From Tardiphaga sp. 709 (GTDB lineage: Bacteria > Pseudomonadota > Alphaproteobacteria > Rhizobiales > Xanthobacteraceae): a stretch of 64,000 nucleotides of DNA. This document shows, one piece after another, positions 36,909-46,362 of the stretch (position 1 is its first letter; every line of letters begins with the position of its first letter). The notes beneath the pieces are model-generated. The model saw nothing but the letters and a program-made list of their open reading frames with translations. It was not told where the DNA came from and made no database searches. The DNA lies in contig NZ_CP135529.1 in assembly GCF_032401055.1 (NCBI RefSeq), forward strand, positions 620,001-684,000, written 5' to 3'. Position numbers and translations under genes: made by a program.

Positions 36909-37771
36909 ATACCAGGGCCGCGATCTGCATGGCGCCGAGCGGTTCCCGCAGGGCGATGGCCGAGCTGACCACGCCGATCACGGGCACCGCCATGGTCCCG
37001 ATTGCGGCCACCGAGGCCGGCAACTGCTTGAGCGCCGCGAACCAGCAGACATAAGCGATGCAGAACCCCACCAGCACGACATAGGCGAGCAGCCCCCAGC
37101 CCAGCGGCGTCAGTGCTGCAACATGCGGGCTTTCGAAGATCAGACCCAGCAACAGCACCGGCACACAACCGATCCCGATCTGCCAGGCGGATGACGTCAC
37201 CAGTGGCAGCGTGAGCCCGAACTTCTTGGCCAGCACCGTGCCGAGCGCAAAGCCGAACCCGCCCAGCAGCGCCAGAGCGATTCCCGGGAGCTTCTCCGCG
37301 CTCGCGGCCAGACCACCGCCCCCCATCAACGCGGCGATGCCGGCAAAGGCCATCAGCATGGCCACGATCCGCTGCATCGACAGGCGCTCGCCGAGGATCA
37401 GCCAGGCCAGTCCGGCAGCCCAGACCGGCATGGTGAACGCAATCACCGCGGCCTCGCCGGCCGGCAGCCACAGCAGCGACAAGCCGACGAAAGCCATCCA
37501 GCCGAACACGTTCAGGCCCGCCAGCACGACCAGATGCAACCATTGATGATGCGGCACGCGAAGACTCTCCGCCGCGCCAGACGGCGATCCCGGCCAGCAG
37601 CAATGCCCCGACAATGCCGGTGCTGCCGCGCGCCGACAGCGGTGGCCATTCCGACAGCAGCGCTTTCGACACCGGCCAGTTCAGACCCCAGGCGATCGAC
37701 GCGATGGCGAGCAACACGAGACCGAACGGAGCGATTCGCGGGCGCGACCCGGGCGGACTTTGCAGTGTCAT
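36871..37771 (-). pseudogene. EamA/DMT-family transporter gene, frameshifted
   Basis: The N-terminal part (MTLQSPPG..., first membrane segment FGLVLLAIASIAWGLNWP and the next helix to GIAVWRGGE) reads in one frame from the ATG at 37771. The rest (SLRVPHHQWLHLVVLAG to the TAG at 36871) reads in another. The frames meet at about 37568-37578 in a CGCCGCGCC run; removing one base would give a continuous protein of about 299 residues with ten membrane segments and two EamA repeats. Total length 901 nt is one more than a multiple of three, as expected for a single inserted base. This could be a true mutation or a sequencing error. Intact relatives export small metabolites. Confidence 0.85.
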
Positions 37772-38030
37772 GGGGAAAACCGGCTGAGGAATCGACGAGA
37801 CCATGCGCGCAGTTGGAGGGTCTGACCACTGCCGGTGGAGGGAACCTGACCGGCAACAGCCGCTGCGCCTGAGTCCCCCCAAACGCAATCCCTGGATGAC
37901 AAAATAAAGTTGGGCTGTGAACAGTGGGCGCAGCTCGGATTCCGGACAGTTTTAGAAATATTTTTGACTTCCGAATCCATGAGGACTCACTGATACTTGA
38001 CCTCAATCGAGGCGCGCTCTGACCCCTTGG

Positions 38031-38039
38031 TTATCCACC
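38031..38039 (+). promoter_or_regulatory. Candidate DnaA box
   Basis: TTATCCACC matches the DnaA consensus TTATCCACA at 8 of 9 positions. It lies 5 bp left of the candidate NrdR box. DnaA and NrdR sites together are known from the E. coli nrdAB promoter. Confidence 0.4.
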
Positions 38040-38043
38040 CTTT

Positions 38044-38059
38044 CCACCATATTTAGTAT
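38044..38059 (+). promoter_or_regulatory. Candidate NrdR box
   Basis: CCACCATATTTAGTAT matches the 16-bp NrdR consensus ACACWATATWTWGTGT at 13 positions. NrdR represses ribonucleotide reductase genes. A second box at the usual spacing was not found, which lowers confidence. Confidence 0.45.
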
Positions 38060-38084
38060 TTGATTCAGGAACCCCGACTACTCC

Positions 38085-38113
38085 TTGACGGGTGAGATCG
38101 GTTTGGCCTAGTT
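38085..38113 (+). promoter_or_regulatory. Candidate nrdJ promoter
   Basis: TTGACG (38085-38090), a 17-bp spacer and CTAGTT (38108-38113) resemble the alphaproteobacterial housekeeping consensus CTTGAC-N17-CTATAT. It lies 25 bp right of the NrdR-like box and predicts a leader of about 400 nt. Confidence 0.4.
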
Positions 38114-38526
38114 TTCGAACTGTTCGGCGCGGGTCGTTTTTTGTCCCGCCGGACGCTCCCAAACGGGTTCCAGATTGACCGCTCCGTCCTCCAGTCGAGG
38201 CTACGGGATCGGGGATTTGCGTCCTGGAATCCGGGCCGGAAAGTCGGCGTTTGGAGCACTAAAAAACGGGCCGGAAACCGGCTCAAACAGCGTGGTGAGG
38301 CGTTAGGATCGGGTCGACCTGCAGTTGCAAGGAAAGCCAGATCCGGGAAGCATGACCCCGGCAGTCCCGGGTGGCCGAGATGACGGCCAGCACATGCTCC
38401 ACAGAGATAAACAGGACCGGTTCACCCGGCCAAGCTGCGGCGAATTTGGGGCAACCTGGACGTCGCTAACAGAAATCGCCGATGCCGCCAGATGGGGTGT
38501 CGGGCTTAAGACGGGGCACGACCACG

Positions 38527-41500
38527 ATGCAGATTCAACGCCGCTACACCACCGAAGGACAGTCGCCCTATGCCGGGATCGACTTCCGCCACACCACGTC
38601 CGAGATCCGCAATCCGGATGGCTCCGTGGTGTTCAAGCTTGAAGGCGTTGAAGTGCCCGACTCATGGTCGCAGGTCGCCTCCGACGTGCTGGCCCAGAAG
38701 TATTTCCGTAAAGCGGGCGTCGCCGCGAAATTGAAGAAGGTCGAGGAAGAGACCGTGCCGTCGTGGCTGTGGCGCTCGGTGCCGGACACCGAGGCCCTCG
38801 CCTCCCTGCCCGAGAAAGAGCGCTTCGTCAGCGAACTTTCGTCCAAGCAGGTGTTCGACCGCCTCGCCGGCTGCTGGACCTATTGGGGCTGGAAGGGCGG
38901 CTACTTCACCTCTGAAGCCGACGCCCACGCGTTCCATGACGAGCTGCGCTTCATGCTCGCCAAACAAATGGTCGCGCCGAATTCGCCGCAGTGGTTCAAC
39001 ACCGGCCTGCACTGGGCCTACGGCGTCGATGGTCCCGGCCAGGGCCACTATTATGTGGACTGGAAGACCGGCAAGCTGACCAAGTCGAAATCGGCTTACG
39101 AACATCCGCAGCCCCATGCCTGTTTCATCCAGGGCGTCGAGGACGATCTGGTCAATGAAGGCGGCATCATGGACCTGTGGGTGCGTGAAGCCCGCCTGTT
39201 CAAGTATGGCTCGGGTACCGGCTCGAATTTCTCGAAGCTGCGCGGCGAAGGCGAGAAGCTGTCGGGTGGCGGACGCTCAAGCGGCCTGATGTCGTTCCTC
39301 AAGATCGGCGACCGTGCTGCCGGCGCCATCAAGTCGGGCGGCACCACGCGCCGCGCCGCCAAGATGGTCGTGGTCGATGCCGACCATCCGGATATCGAGA
39401 CCTATATCGACTGGAAGGTGAAGGAAGAGCAGAAGGTCGCGGCCCTCGTCACCGGGTCGAAGATGAACCAGAAGCACCTCAAGGCGATCCTGAAGGCCTG
39501 CGTGAACTGCGAAGGTTCGGGCGACGACTGCTTCGATCCCGAGAAGAACCCGGCGCTGCGCCGCGAGATCAAGCTCGCCCGCCGCTCGCTGGTCAATGAC
39601 AACGTCATCAAGCGCGTGATCCAGTATGCCAAGCAGGGCTACAAGGACATCGACTTCCCGATCTACGACACCGACTGGGACTCAGAGGCCTATCTCACTG
39701 TTGCCGGCCAGAACTCCAACAACTCCGTCTCGCTGAAGGACGATTTCCTGCGCGCCGTCGAGACCGATGGCAACTGGGACCTGATCGCCCGCAAGGACGG
39801 CAAGGTCATGAAGACCATCAAGGCCCGCGATCTCTGGGAAAAAATCGGTTACGCCGCCTGGGCGTCGGCCGATCCCGGCCTGCACTTCAACACCACCATG
39901 AACGACTGGCACACCTGCAAGTCGTCGGGCGATATCCGCGCGTCCAATCCGTGCTCGGAATACATGTTCCTGGACGACACGGCGTGTAACCTCGCCTCCG
40001 CCAACCTGCTGACCTTCTACGACACCGCCGCCGCAACCTTCGACATCCACGCCTACGAGCATCTCTGCCGTCTGTGGACCATGGTGCTCGAAATCTCGGT
40101 GATGATGGCGCAGTTCCCGTCGAAGCCGATCGCCGAACTCTCCTACGAGTTCCGCACCCTCGGCCTCGGCTATGCCAACATCGGCGGCCTGCTGATGACC
40201 ATGGGTCTGTCCTATGACAGCAAGGAAGGCCGCGCGCTGTGCGGCGCCCTCACCGCTGTCATGACCGGCGTCAGCTACGCGACCTCGGCCGAGATGGCCA
40301 AGGAGCTCGGCCCGTTCCCCGGCTACAAGAAGAACGCAGCTCACATGCTGCGCGTCATCCGCAACCATCGCCGTGCAGCCCATGGCGAAACCCGCGGCTA
40401 TGAAGGCCTCGCCGTCGCCCCCGTGGCGCTCGACCATGCCTCCTGCCCGCAGGCCGACATCGTCACCCGCGCCAAGATTGCCTGGGATCTCGCCCTCGAA
40501 CTCGGCGAACTCCATGGCTACCGCAACGCCCAGACCACCGTCGTGGCGCCGACCGGCACCATCGGCCTTGTCATGGATTGCGACACCACCGGCATCGAGC
40601 CTGACTTCGCGCTGGTGAAATTCAAGAAGCTCGCCGGTGGCGGCTACTGGAAGATCATCAACCGCGCCGTCCCGGCAGCACTCCGCGTGCTCGGCTATCG
40701 CGAGAGCGAGATCGCCGAGATCGAGGCCTATGCCGTCGGTCACGGTTCGCTGTCCAATGCGCCGGGCATCAATGCCTCGACCTTGAAAGCCAAGGGCTTC
40801 ACCGATGAAGCGCTGAAGAAGGTCGAGGCTGCACTGCCGACCGCCTTCGACATCAAGTTCGCCTTCAACAAGTGGACCTTCGGTGAGGACTTCCTGCGCG
40901 ACACCCTCAAGATCGAAGCTGAAGCCATTGCCGCGCCCGGTTTTGACCTGCTCGCCGCGCTCGGCTTCACCAAGCGCGAGATCGAAGCCGCCAACGTGCA
41001 TATCTGCGGCGCGATGACGGTGGAAGGTGCGCCGCATCTGAAGGCCGAGCACTACAGCGTGTTCGATTGCGCCAATCCCTGCGGCAAGATCGGCAAGCGC
41101 TATCTCTCGGTGGAAAGCCACATCCGCATGATGGCGGCGTCGCAGCCCTTCATTTCGGGTGCGATCTCCAAGACCATCAACATGCCGAACGACGCTACGG
41201 TGGAGGACTGCAAGTCCGCTTACCTGCTGTCGTGGAAGCTCGCGCTGAAGGCCAACGCGCTGTATCGCGATGGTTCCAAGCTCTCGCAGCCGCTCAACTC
41301 GCAGCTCATCTCTGATGAGGACGAGGACGAGGATGCGCTGGAGAACCTGATGGAGAAGCCGATGGCGGCGCGCACCGCCGCAATCTCCGAGAAGGTGGTC
41401 GAGCGTCTGGTCGAGCGCATCGTGGTGATGCGCGACCGCGAGAAGATGCCGGATCGCCGCAAGGGCTACACCCAGAAGGCCGTCGTCGGCGGTCACAAAG

Positions 41501-42270
41501 TGTACTTGCGCACCGGCGAATATGATGACGGCCGTCTCGGCGAGATCTTCATCGACATGCACAAGGAAGGCGCGGCGCTGCGCTCCTTCATCAACAACTT
41601 CGCCATCGCCGTCTCGCTGGGCCTCCAGTATGGCGTGCCGCTGGAGGAATATGTCGACGCCTTCACCTTCACCCGCTTCGAGCCCGCGGGCCCGGTACAG
41701 GGCAACGACAGCATCAAGTTCGCGACCTCGATCCTCGACTATGTGTTCCGCGAACTCGCGGTCTCCTACATGTCGCGCTTCGATCTCGGCCATGTCGACG
41801 TCTCGGAAGCGGGTTTTGATGCGCTCGGCAAGGGCGAGGACGAAGGCAAGGCGCCGGCCGACCAGAACAAGTATGTCTCGAAGGGCCTGACCCGCTCGCG
41901 CACCGACAACCTCGTCGTCATGCGCGCGCCGGCACCTGCCGAGAACACCGACGCCCGCGCGAGCGGCAACGTCACCTCGCTGAACGCGTCGGGCGCCACC
42001 GCCCGCCACGGCAGCGGCGATGCCGCGGTCGCCCTCAAGACCGCCGAGCCCGAGCACCAGCTCTCGCCGACCGAAAAACTCGAGGCGCAAGCCTGGAGCA
42101 AAGCGGGAAGCGCCGCAGCCGCCGCGCCAAGCAAGGCCGAACGCCGCGCCGAAGCGAAAGCCAAGGGCTATGAGGGCGACATGTGCGGCGAGTGTTCGAA
42201 CTTCACGCTGGTGCGGAATGGGACCTGTATGAAGTGCGATACGTGCGGCAGCACGACGGGGTGTTCGTAA
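38527..42270 (+). CDS. nrdJ: Vitamin B12-dependent (class II) ribonucleotide reductase
   Basis: 1247 residues, the long form of NrdJ. Reduces ribonucleotides to deoxyribonucleotides using adenosylcobalamin to start the radical. The active-site region [21 protein letters not shown] carries catalytic Cys and Asn/Glu residues; substrate loops include [16 protein letters not shown] near the N-terminus. After an Ala-rich linker (about 1145-1215) the C-terminus ends in a zinc-binding Cys cluster ([12 protein letters not shown]) that takes electrons from thioredoxin. The ATG at 38527 is preferred because family members begin MQIQRRYT; the frame is open to 38482. Codon use is very biased, as for a highly expressed gene. 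Confidence 0.96.
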   Translation: MQIQRRYTTEGQSPYAGIDFRHTTSEIRNPDGSVVFKLEGVEVPDSWSQVASDVLAQKYFRKAGVAAKLKKVEEETVPSWLWRSVPDTEALASLPEKERFVSELSSKQVFDRLAGCWTYWGWKGGYFTSEADAHAFHDELRFMLAKQMVAPNSPQWFNTGLHWAYGVDGPGQGHYYVDWKTGKLTKSKSAYEHPQPHACFIQGVEDDLVNEGGIMDLWVREARLFKYGSGTGSNFSKLRGEGEKLSGGGRSSGLMSFLKIGDRAAGAIKSGGTTRRAAKMVVVDADHPDIETYIDWKVKEEQKVAALVTGSKMNQKHLKAILKACVNCEGSGDDCFDPEKNPALRREIKLARRSLVNDNVIKRVIQYAKQGYKDIDFPIYDTDWDSEAYLTVAGQNSNNSVSLKDDFLRAVETDGNWDLIARKDGKVMKTIKARDLWEKIGYAAWASADPGLHFNTTMNDWHTCKSSGDIRASNPCSEYMFLDDTACNLASANLLTFYDTAAATFDIHAYEHLCRLWTMVLEISVMMAQFPSKPIAELSYEFRTLGLGYANIGGLLMTMGLSYDSKEGRALCGALTAVMTGVSYATSAEMAKELGPFPGYKKNAAHMLRVIRNHRRAAHGETRGYEGLAVAPVALDHASCPQADIVTRAKIAWDLALELGELHGYRNAQTTVVAPTGTIGLVMDCDTTGIEPDFALVKFKKLAGGGYWKIINRAVPAALRVLGYRESEIAEIEAYAVGHGSLSNAPGINASTLKAKGFTDEALKKVEAALPTAFDIKFAFNKWTFGEDFLRDTLKIEAEAIAAPGFDLLAALGFTKREIEAANVHICGAMTVEGAPHLKAEHYSVFDCANPCGKIGKRYLSVESHIRMMAASQPFISGAISKTINMPNDATVEDCKSAYLLSWKLALKANALYRDGSKLSQPLNSQLISDEDEDEDALENLMEKPMAARTAAISEKVVERLVERIVVMRDREKMPDRRKGYTQKAVVGGHKVYLRTGEYDDGRLGEIFIDMHKEGAALRSFINNFAIAVSLGLQYGVPLEEYVDAFTFTRFEPAGPVQGNDSIKFATSILDYVFRELAVSYMSRFDLGHVDVSEAGFDALGKGEDEGKAPADQNKYVSKGLTRSRTDNLVVMRAPAPAENTDARASGNVTSLNASGATARHGSGDAAVALKTAEPEHQLSPTEKLEAQAWSKAGSAAAAAPSKAERRAEAKAKGYEGDMCGECSNFTLVRNGTCMKCDTCGSTTGCS

Positions 42271-42317
42271 TAACGGACTAAACTGACGTTGTAGCGTACA
42301 ATCGAAGCAGCAAGACC

Positions 42318-42346
42318 TTCCGCAGCGAGACACTCTCGCTGCGGAA
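42318..42346 (+). terminator. Strong hairpin downstream of nrdJ
   Basis: A perfect 13-bp stem (TTCCGCAGCGAGA / TCTCGCTGCGGAA) with a 3-nt CAC loop, 47 bp after the nrdJ stop. It is followed by AAAACC rather than a T run, so it may stabilise the 3' end or assist Rho rather than act as a classical terminator. It also marks the left edge of the AT-richer island. Confidence 0.6.
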
Positions 42347-42387
42347 AAACCTAGTCGAACAAAACGTGAATTCTGTCGGAGTTTCCA

Positions 42388-43626
42388 ATGGAAGGTGCGG
42401 GCCAGTCGCTTGCTGTAAACGAGGGCCGCGCAACGCCCGGCAAAGCAAAAACGCGAATAAAGAAGCTTCTCCTTGAAATATTTTCAGGCCTAACCTGGGC
42501 CTACGTTCTTACAACCTTGTTCCTTTTCAACATTGACGCGCTGATCGCAGCCCAACTGGGGGATCACGCATGGTTGGTATCATACAAGTCGATTATTTTC
42601 TTAGGTGTGCTCGCTCTAATTTCTTGGATCACATCGCCAACAGGAACAATTAAGACACTACTTTTCGTTTTGTTCTGGCCACTGCTAAAGGTGATTTGGA
42701 CTCTTCCCAAGGCTCTTGTTTGGATAGGGAGTTGGTCACTAGCGCTTGGCATTCTTAGCGCCGCGGCATCGTTCTTTTACAAGTTTCGCCAGAACGTTAC
42801 GTTGGCATTCTGCTTCATCCTTTGCCAAACCGCCCCGTTTGTTATCCAAGACAAGTATGTTCTCGCCACGCTGGCAATCACGAACTTGTTAGTTCTGTTT
42901 TGGCTGTACGTTAGAGCAACGCTGTCAATCTTTCAGCCTAACATATTGTTTTCTGCCTACCGCACTGCTGTCACGAAGAGCACCGTCTTTGTTGTCAAGC
43001 ATACTCGGCTCGATGACGACATTAAAGCGACTCCAGTAAGCAAGCTTGAGACCACACAAATCAGCAAGAGGTCGGAAAGTCTTGCTCAAGCGCTGATCTT
43101 CGGCCGAGCCTGCACATTTGCAGCGAGAAAACTGCCCGCGCTCCACTCAAAAGGGTACGCGACAGTCGCAGGTGCGATCAGTATTCTCTCTTTGATCTTC
43201 TTCGCGACAATCATCTTTACGACCGTGAATTTTTCGATTCACAAAACATACCCAAATGCATTTGAGACAATAGGAACCCCATCATATTTTAAGTTTTGGT
43301 ATTATAGCTTCTTCAGCTTCTTAAATCGCGACATCAAAGATATCGTCGCTGTATCCGATCTCGCCCAAGCTAGTGCAATATTGGAGGCGACTTTTTCTCT
43401 GTTCACTGTGCTTGTTTTTGCCGCGACTTTGATTTCGTACAGAACTGAAAAATACTCGACACAGCTTGCCGAAACCGCAAGCACAATCGAAACACAGAGC
43501 AGGGAAATTGAGGCTCATGTCATGAACGAATGGAGCCTCTCGCCCGAAGACGCCTTTAAGGAGCTTGAGCGAGCCAGGTCTGGAGCCTTGGCTTTAATTA
43601 TTTGGCTGACTAACAATACAAAGTAA
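42388..43626 (+). CDS. Unknown membrane protein with potassium-channel-like pore module lacking the filter
   Basis: 412 residues, no named family recognised. The N-terminal half has about five hydrophobic segments (34-52, 66-84, 90-118, 120-152, 158-178). After a soluble stretch (185-255), the region 258-352 has the TM-pore helix-TM layout of two-TM potassium channels: segment 262-282, pore-like FWYYSFFSFLNRDIKDIVAVSD (303-324), and segment 328-350 with LAQASAILEA, as in channel inner helices. Where channels have TxGYGD, this protein has FLNRDIKD, so potassium selectivity is not expected. A coiled-coil-like tail follows. AT-richer codon use than nrdJ suggests transfer. GGAG lies 6 bp before the ATG. 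It is followed by a nuclease-like gene. Confidence 0.75.
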   Translation: MEGAGQSLAVNEGRATPGKAKTRIKKLLLEIFSGLTWAYVLTTLFLFNIDALIAAQLGDHAWLVSYKSIIFLGVLALISWITSPTGTIKTLLFVLFWPLLKVIWTLPKALVWIGSWSLALGILSAAASFFYKFRQNVTLAFCFILCQTAPFVIQDKYVLATLAITNLLVLFWLYVRATLSIFQPNILFSAYRTAVTKSTVFVVKHTRLDDDIKATPVSKLETTQISKRSESLAQALIFGRACTFAARKLPALHSKGYATVAGAISILSLIFFATIIFTTVNFSIHKTYPNAFETIGTPSYFKFWYYSFFSFLNRDIKDIVAVSDLAQASAILEATFSLFTVLVFAATLISYRTEKYSTQLAETASTIETQSREIEAHVMNEWSLSPEDAFKELERARSGALALIIWLTNNTK

Positions 43627-43755
43627 CGAGAACTCTGAGCGTGTCAGCCCGCGTGATCCACCGCATCCGCGCCACACGAACGCTCCTGCATTGCGTACTG
43701 TTTGTCGTCACTGAGCTGACCACTCGCTCATTCAACCTGAAAGAATGCGGGCTCC

Positions 43756-44553
43756 ATGGACGAACGTACGAGGAAGGTAATCGATGACGCCAGAGCGATC
43801 TACGAACCGATTGTCATCGGAAAGAACAGCAGGATCGGGCGCGGGACGGCTCTTTGGGAGAATTTCGAGAGAGCAATCCAAGCATGTGAAGTCGATTCAA
43901 TGGCTGGAGACAGCAAGCTTTTCGAAAACATCAACGAACTAGCCGTTGCTAAGATCCTCGCTGAAGATAAAGGCCTTAAGGGGACAATCGAATACGAACC
44001 TAGTCTGTTGCCTAGCGGCCGAAAGATCGACTTCGTGACCGATAGAGGCCGTGACAACGCGTATATCGAAGTAAAGTCTGTTCGCCCAAACACTCCAGAC
44101 ACGGAAGAGGCTTGGAAACTCTACGAGAAGCGCCGGGAGCTTCATCCAAAGCAGGCGCAATTTATCGCACATAAAGATTGGATGGGCGGTCGCGTTTACG
44201 GAAACACGTTTGCTTCACGCTCAAAGTTCCTAGAATACGCCATGGATTTTGAAGAGCGTCTGGCCGAAGCTAAGAAAATTCGATGTGGGCCCGGTCTGCT
44301 TATTGTATGCGGTAATGGCCTGTCATGGCATCGCTCAAATCTTGAGGATTTTGCGGATTACTATCACGCCGGGAAACACCGGCAGGATGATCCGTTCGCG
44401 CAGATGGAAGCGCATCACATCGAAGACAATAAGCTCAATCTGCTACGCAACATCGATAACTTCGGATCGCTGAAGCGCCATTGGGATATCGCGCAAAGAG
44501 ACGAATTTGTGTGGCCTGTACGTGGTCCGAGCTTCGGTGGCGTCGTCCGATAG
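43756..44553 (+). CDS. Predicted PD-(D/E)XK-fold nuclease
   Basis: 265 residues, soluble, no close family recognised. The core NINELAVAKIL (E61 helix), then GRKIDFV (D92), then AYIEVKS (E105-V-K107) is the E...D...ExK pattern of PD-(D/E)XK nucleases. The C-terminal 100 residues are rich in His, Asn and Trp. It lies 129 bp after the channel-like gene on the same strand and shares its AT-richer composition, so the two probably arrived together. The ribosome site is weak. A DNA- or RNA-cutting role, for example in defence, is inference from fold and company only. Confidence 0.7.
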   Translation: MDERTRKVIDDARAIYEPIVIGKNSRIGRGTALWENFERAIQACEVDSMAGDSKLFENINELAVAKILAEDKGLKGTIEYEPSLLPSGRKIDFVTDRGRDNAYIEVKSVRPNTPDTEEAWKLYEKRRELHPKQAQFIAHKDWMGGRVYGNTFASRSKFLEYAMDFEERLAEAKKIRCGPGLLIVCGNGLSWHRSNLEDFADYYHAGKHRQDDPFAQMEAHHIEDNKLNLLRNIDNFGSLKRHWDIAQRDEFVWPVRGPSFGGVVR

Positions 44554-44562
44554 CAAGCGTAG

Positions 44563-44588
44563 GGCGGATTAGCGCAGCGCAATCCGCC
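44563..44588. repeat. Palindromic dispersed repeat, copy A
   Basis: GGCGGATT-10 nt-AATCCGCC, an 8-bp perfect inverted repeat with loop AGCGCAGCGC, directly after the nuclease gene. Related to 55105-55175 and to partial copies at 46165-46220 and 46863-46894. Confidence 0.7.
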
Positions 44589-44679
44589 GCAACTGTCTCT
44601 CGGCGCAGTGCCCGGTCAAACCGTCGACGGCCATGGTCGAGGCATGAGGCGCGCTTCATTCATCGGAGGTCGGGCACGG

Positions 44680-45948
44680 CTAGGCGCTGGTGACGCAGCG
44701 CCGCGTGATATGATCGATGTCCAGCGCACCCACCTGCCGCATGATCGTGATGAACTCATCGTCCAGGATCTGCAGCACCCGGTCCACGCCGGCCTCGCCG
44801 AACGACGCCAGGCCCCACACGTATGGCCGGCCAATGCCAACGGCCGCGGCGCCCAGAGCGAGCGCCTTCAGGACATCGGTGCCACGGCGTACGCCGCCGT
44901 CGATGAGCACCGGGATGCGCCCGCCCACCGCATCCACGACCTCCGCCAGCACACCGATCGTCGCCTGCCCGCTCTCTTCCGCGCGCCCGCCGTGGTTGGA
45001 GACGATCAGGCCGTCCACGCCGTGGCGCAACGCCTCCTTGGCGTCCTCACCCGTCATGATGCCCTTCAGCACGAGCTTGCCCTTGACGATCCCGCGCAGG
45101 CGATCGACGAATTCCCACGTCATCCCGGTGCCGTAGAGGTTGGTGACTTTGGAAACGTCGATGTCCGCGAAGTTGGTCTTGCGGCTGACCTCGTTGGTGA
45201 AGCCCGGTGTGTGACAGCCCGAGCACTCGCGCAGGTCCTGGCGCCGCTCGCGGAACAGGGTTTCGGTATTGCGGCCGCCCTGGCGGTCGACCGTGAGGAC
45301 GATCGCCGGAGAGCCCGCATTCTCGGCGCGCTGCACCAGCGCCCGCGTCACGTTCCAATCGTCGGTCGGATATAGCATGAACCAGGCCGGCCGGCCGTGC
45401 GCCTTGTTGACGTCGACGATGCTCGCGTTATCGACCGTCGAGAGAATCATCTGATGGTTACGCTTGGCAGCGGCGCGCGCCACGGTGACCCCGGCCTCGG
45501 GATCGTAGGCGCCGAGGCTGCTGACCGGGCACATGAAGATGGGGCTGGCCCAGGTTTCGCCGAAGATCTTCACGCTGGTGTCGATCTTTCGGGCATCGAT
45601 GAGACGCTGGACGCGGATATTGTACTTCGCGAAGGCGGTGTGATTGGCGTCGCGCGTCACGTCGCCGTCGACGCCGCTCTGGAGGTAGCCCCAGTGCGCC
45701 GGCGCGTCCTGGCTGAGCACGGCCTTCTTTGCCGCCGGCTCGAACTCAAACACGTCCAGCGCATCGGCCGGAGCGGTGATGATGCCGTCCGGACCGAACG
45801 CTCTTCGGGAGCCGCGCAGCACATCGTAGCTCTGCGCGAGCGCTTGATGCGCGTTAGCCGTCAACAGGGTGGTGATCGCACCGAGAGAGGTCGCCGTGAG
45901 AAGAGGACTAGCGGCGAAAAAACGCAGGAGTTGGCGGCGCGCGATCAT
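44680..45948 (-). CDS. FMN-dependent alpha-hydroxyacid dehydrogenase with Tat signal (LldD-like)
   Basis: 422 residues from the ATG at 45948. A twin-arginine signal (ARRQLLRFFAASPL, cleavage after ALA) is followed by an FMN barrel: ASPIFMCPVSSLGAYDPEAG, VLTVDRQGGRN, LVLKGIMTGEDA (catalytic-side Lys), the active-site SNHGGR, and the phosphate loop IDGGVRRGTDVLKALALGA. It oxidises an L-2-hydroxyacid such as lactate or a longer homologue. The Tat signal places it in the periplasm, unlike cytosolic LldD. An ATG at 46026 would add 26 residues before the signal; the shorter form is preferred. An extra CSGCH sequence occurs mid-protein, once, so heme c binding is conceivable but untested. Confidence 0.87.
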   Translation of the reverse strand: MIARRQLLRFFAASPLLTATSLGAITTLLTANAHQALAQSYDVLRGSRRAFGPDGIITAPADALDVFEFEPAAKKAVLSQDAPAHWGYLQSGVDGDVTRDANHTAFAKYNIRVQRLIDARKIDTSVKIFGETWASPIFMCPVSSLGAYDPEAGVTVARAAAKRNHQMILSTVDNASIVDVNKAHGRPAWFMLYPTDDWNVTRALVQRAENAGSPAIVLTVDRQGGRNTETLFRERRQDLRECSGCHTPGFTNEVSRKTNFADIDVSKVTNLYGTGMTWEFVDRLRGIVKGKLVLKGIMTGEDAKEALRHGVDGLIVSNHGGRAEESGQATIGVLAEVVDAVGGRIPVLIDGGVRRGTDVLKALALGAAAVGIGRPYVWGLASFGEAGVDRVLQILDDEFITIMRQVGALDIDHITRRCVTSA

Positions 45949-46362
45949 CGTGCGCTCTGAAATGTCCGGCGCCCCGGCTGCATGTGTCGCCTTCACCAGC
46001 GTCGTCCTGCGCGAGAGACCTGTCATCGTGTTCTTTCGAATGCGAATGAGTGCCGCAGGTTAGGCAGATTGGTCTGTGTCGTCGTCACGTCAGTGTCTTC
46101 AGGGTGGCGATGACATTCCGGCGATATAATGACAATTCTGGTCGCATGTCCATCGGCAAGCGGTGGCCGGATGAGCGCTGCGTGATCCACCATCGTCGTA
46201 TCGGCGCAATACGCTTCGCACTTGCGCGCCACGCGTTGACGTCGGACGTTGCGCCCTTGGGAGGCGACCGCGCGTCGCGCCTACGTCATTGACGATTCCC
46301 GCGATGCTCTATCTAGTTGCCGCAGTGCCGCCACGCGGCAGCCCCATGACCGGAATATCAAT
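45949..46362. other. 414-bp divergent gap with a degenerate repeat
   Basis: Between the hydroxyacid dehydrogenase (minus) and an exported protein gene (plus). The only recognisable content is repeat copy C (46165-46220). No small gene seen. Confidence 0.5.
46165..46220. repeat. Dispersed repeat, degenerate copy C
   Basis: Begins GGCCGGATGAGCG, has GTGATCCACC at the place of the second arm, and shares the 12-mer AATACGCTTCGC with copy B at 55105-55175. Pairing has decayed. Confidence 0.5.

Larger units (their letters stand above)
37772..38526 (+). other. 755-bp gene-free region and long leader of nrdJ
   Basis: No open frame in this stretch looks coding. The left part should hold the EamA promoter. 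The right part (about 38030-38526) holds a candidate DnaA box, NrdR box and promoter, followed by about 400 bp with several GC hairpins, including GCGGG / CCCGC around a T6 loop (38134-38157) and CCGG-rich arms near 38230-38285. No canonical B12 box (GCCACTG) was found. Confidence 0.5.

Noticed and set aside
38060-38526. Cobalamin riboswitch before nrdJ
   Set aside because: The conserved B12 box GCCACTG and the usual core were not found; the region is reported only as an unassigned leader.
39682-42333. Long minus-strand open frame (883 codons) opposite nrdJ
   Set aside because: Antisense shadow of a strongly codon-biased gene; His/Asp/Gly-rich translation with no family pattern.
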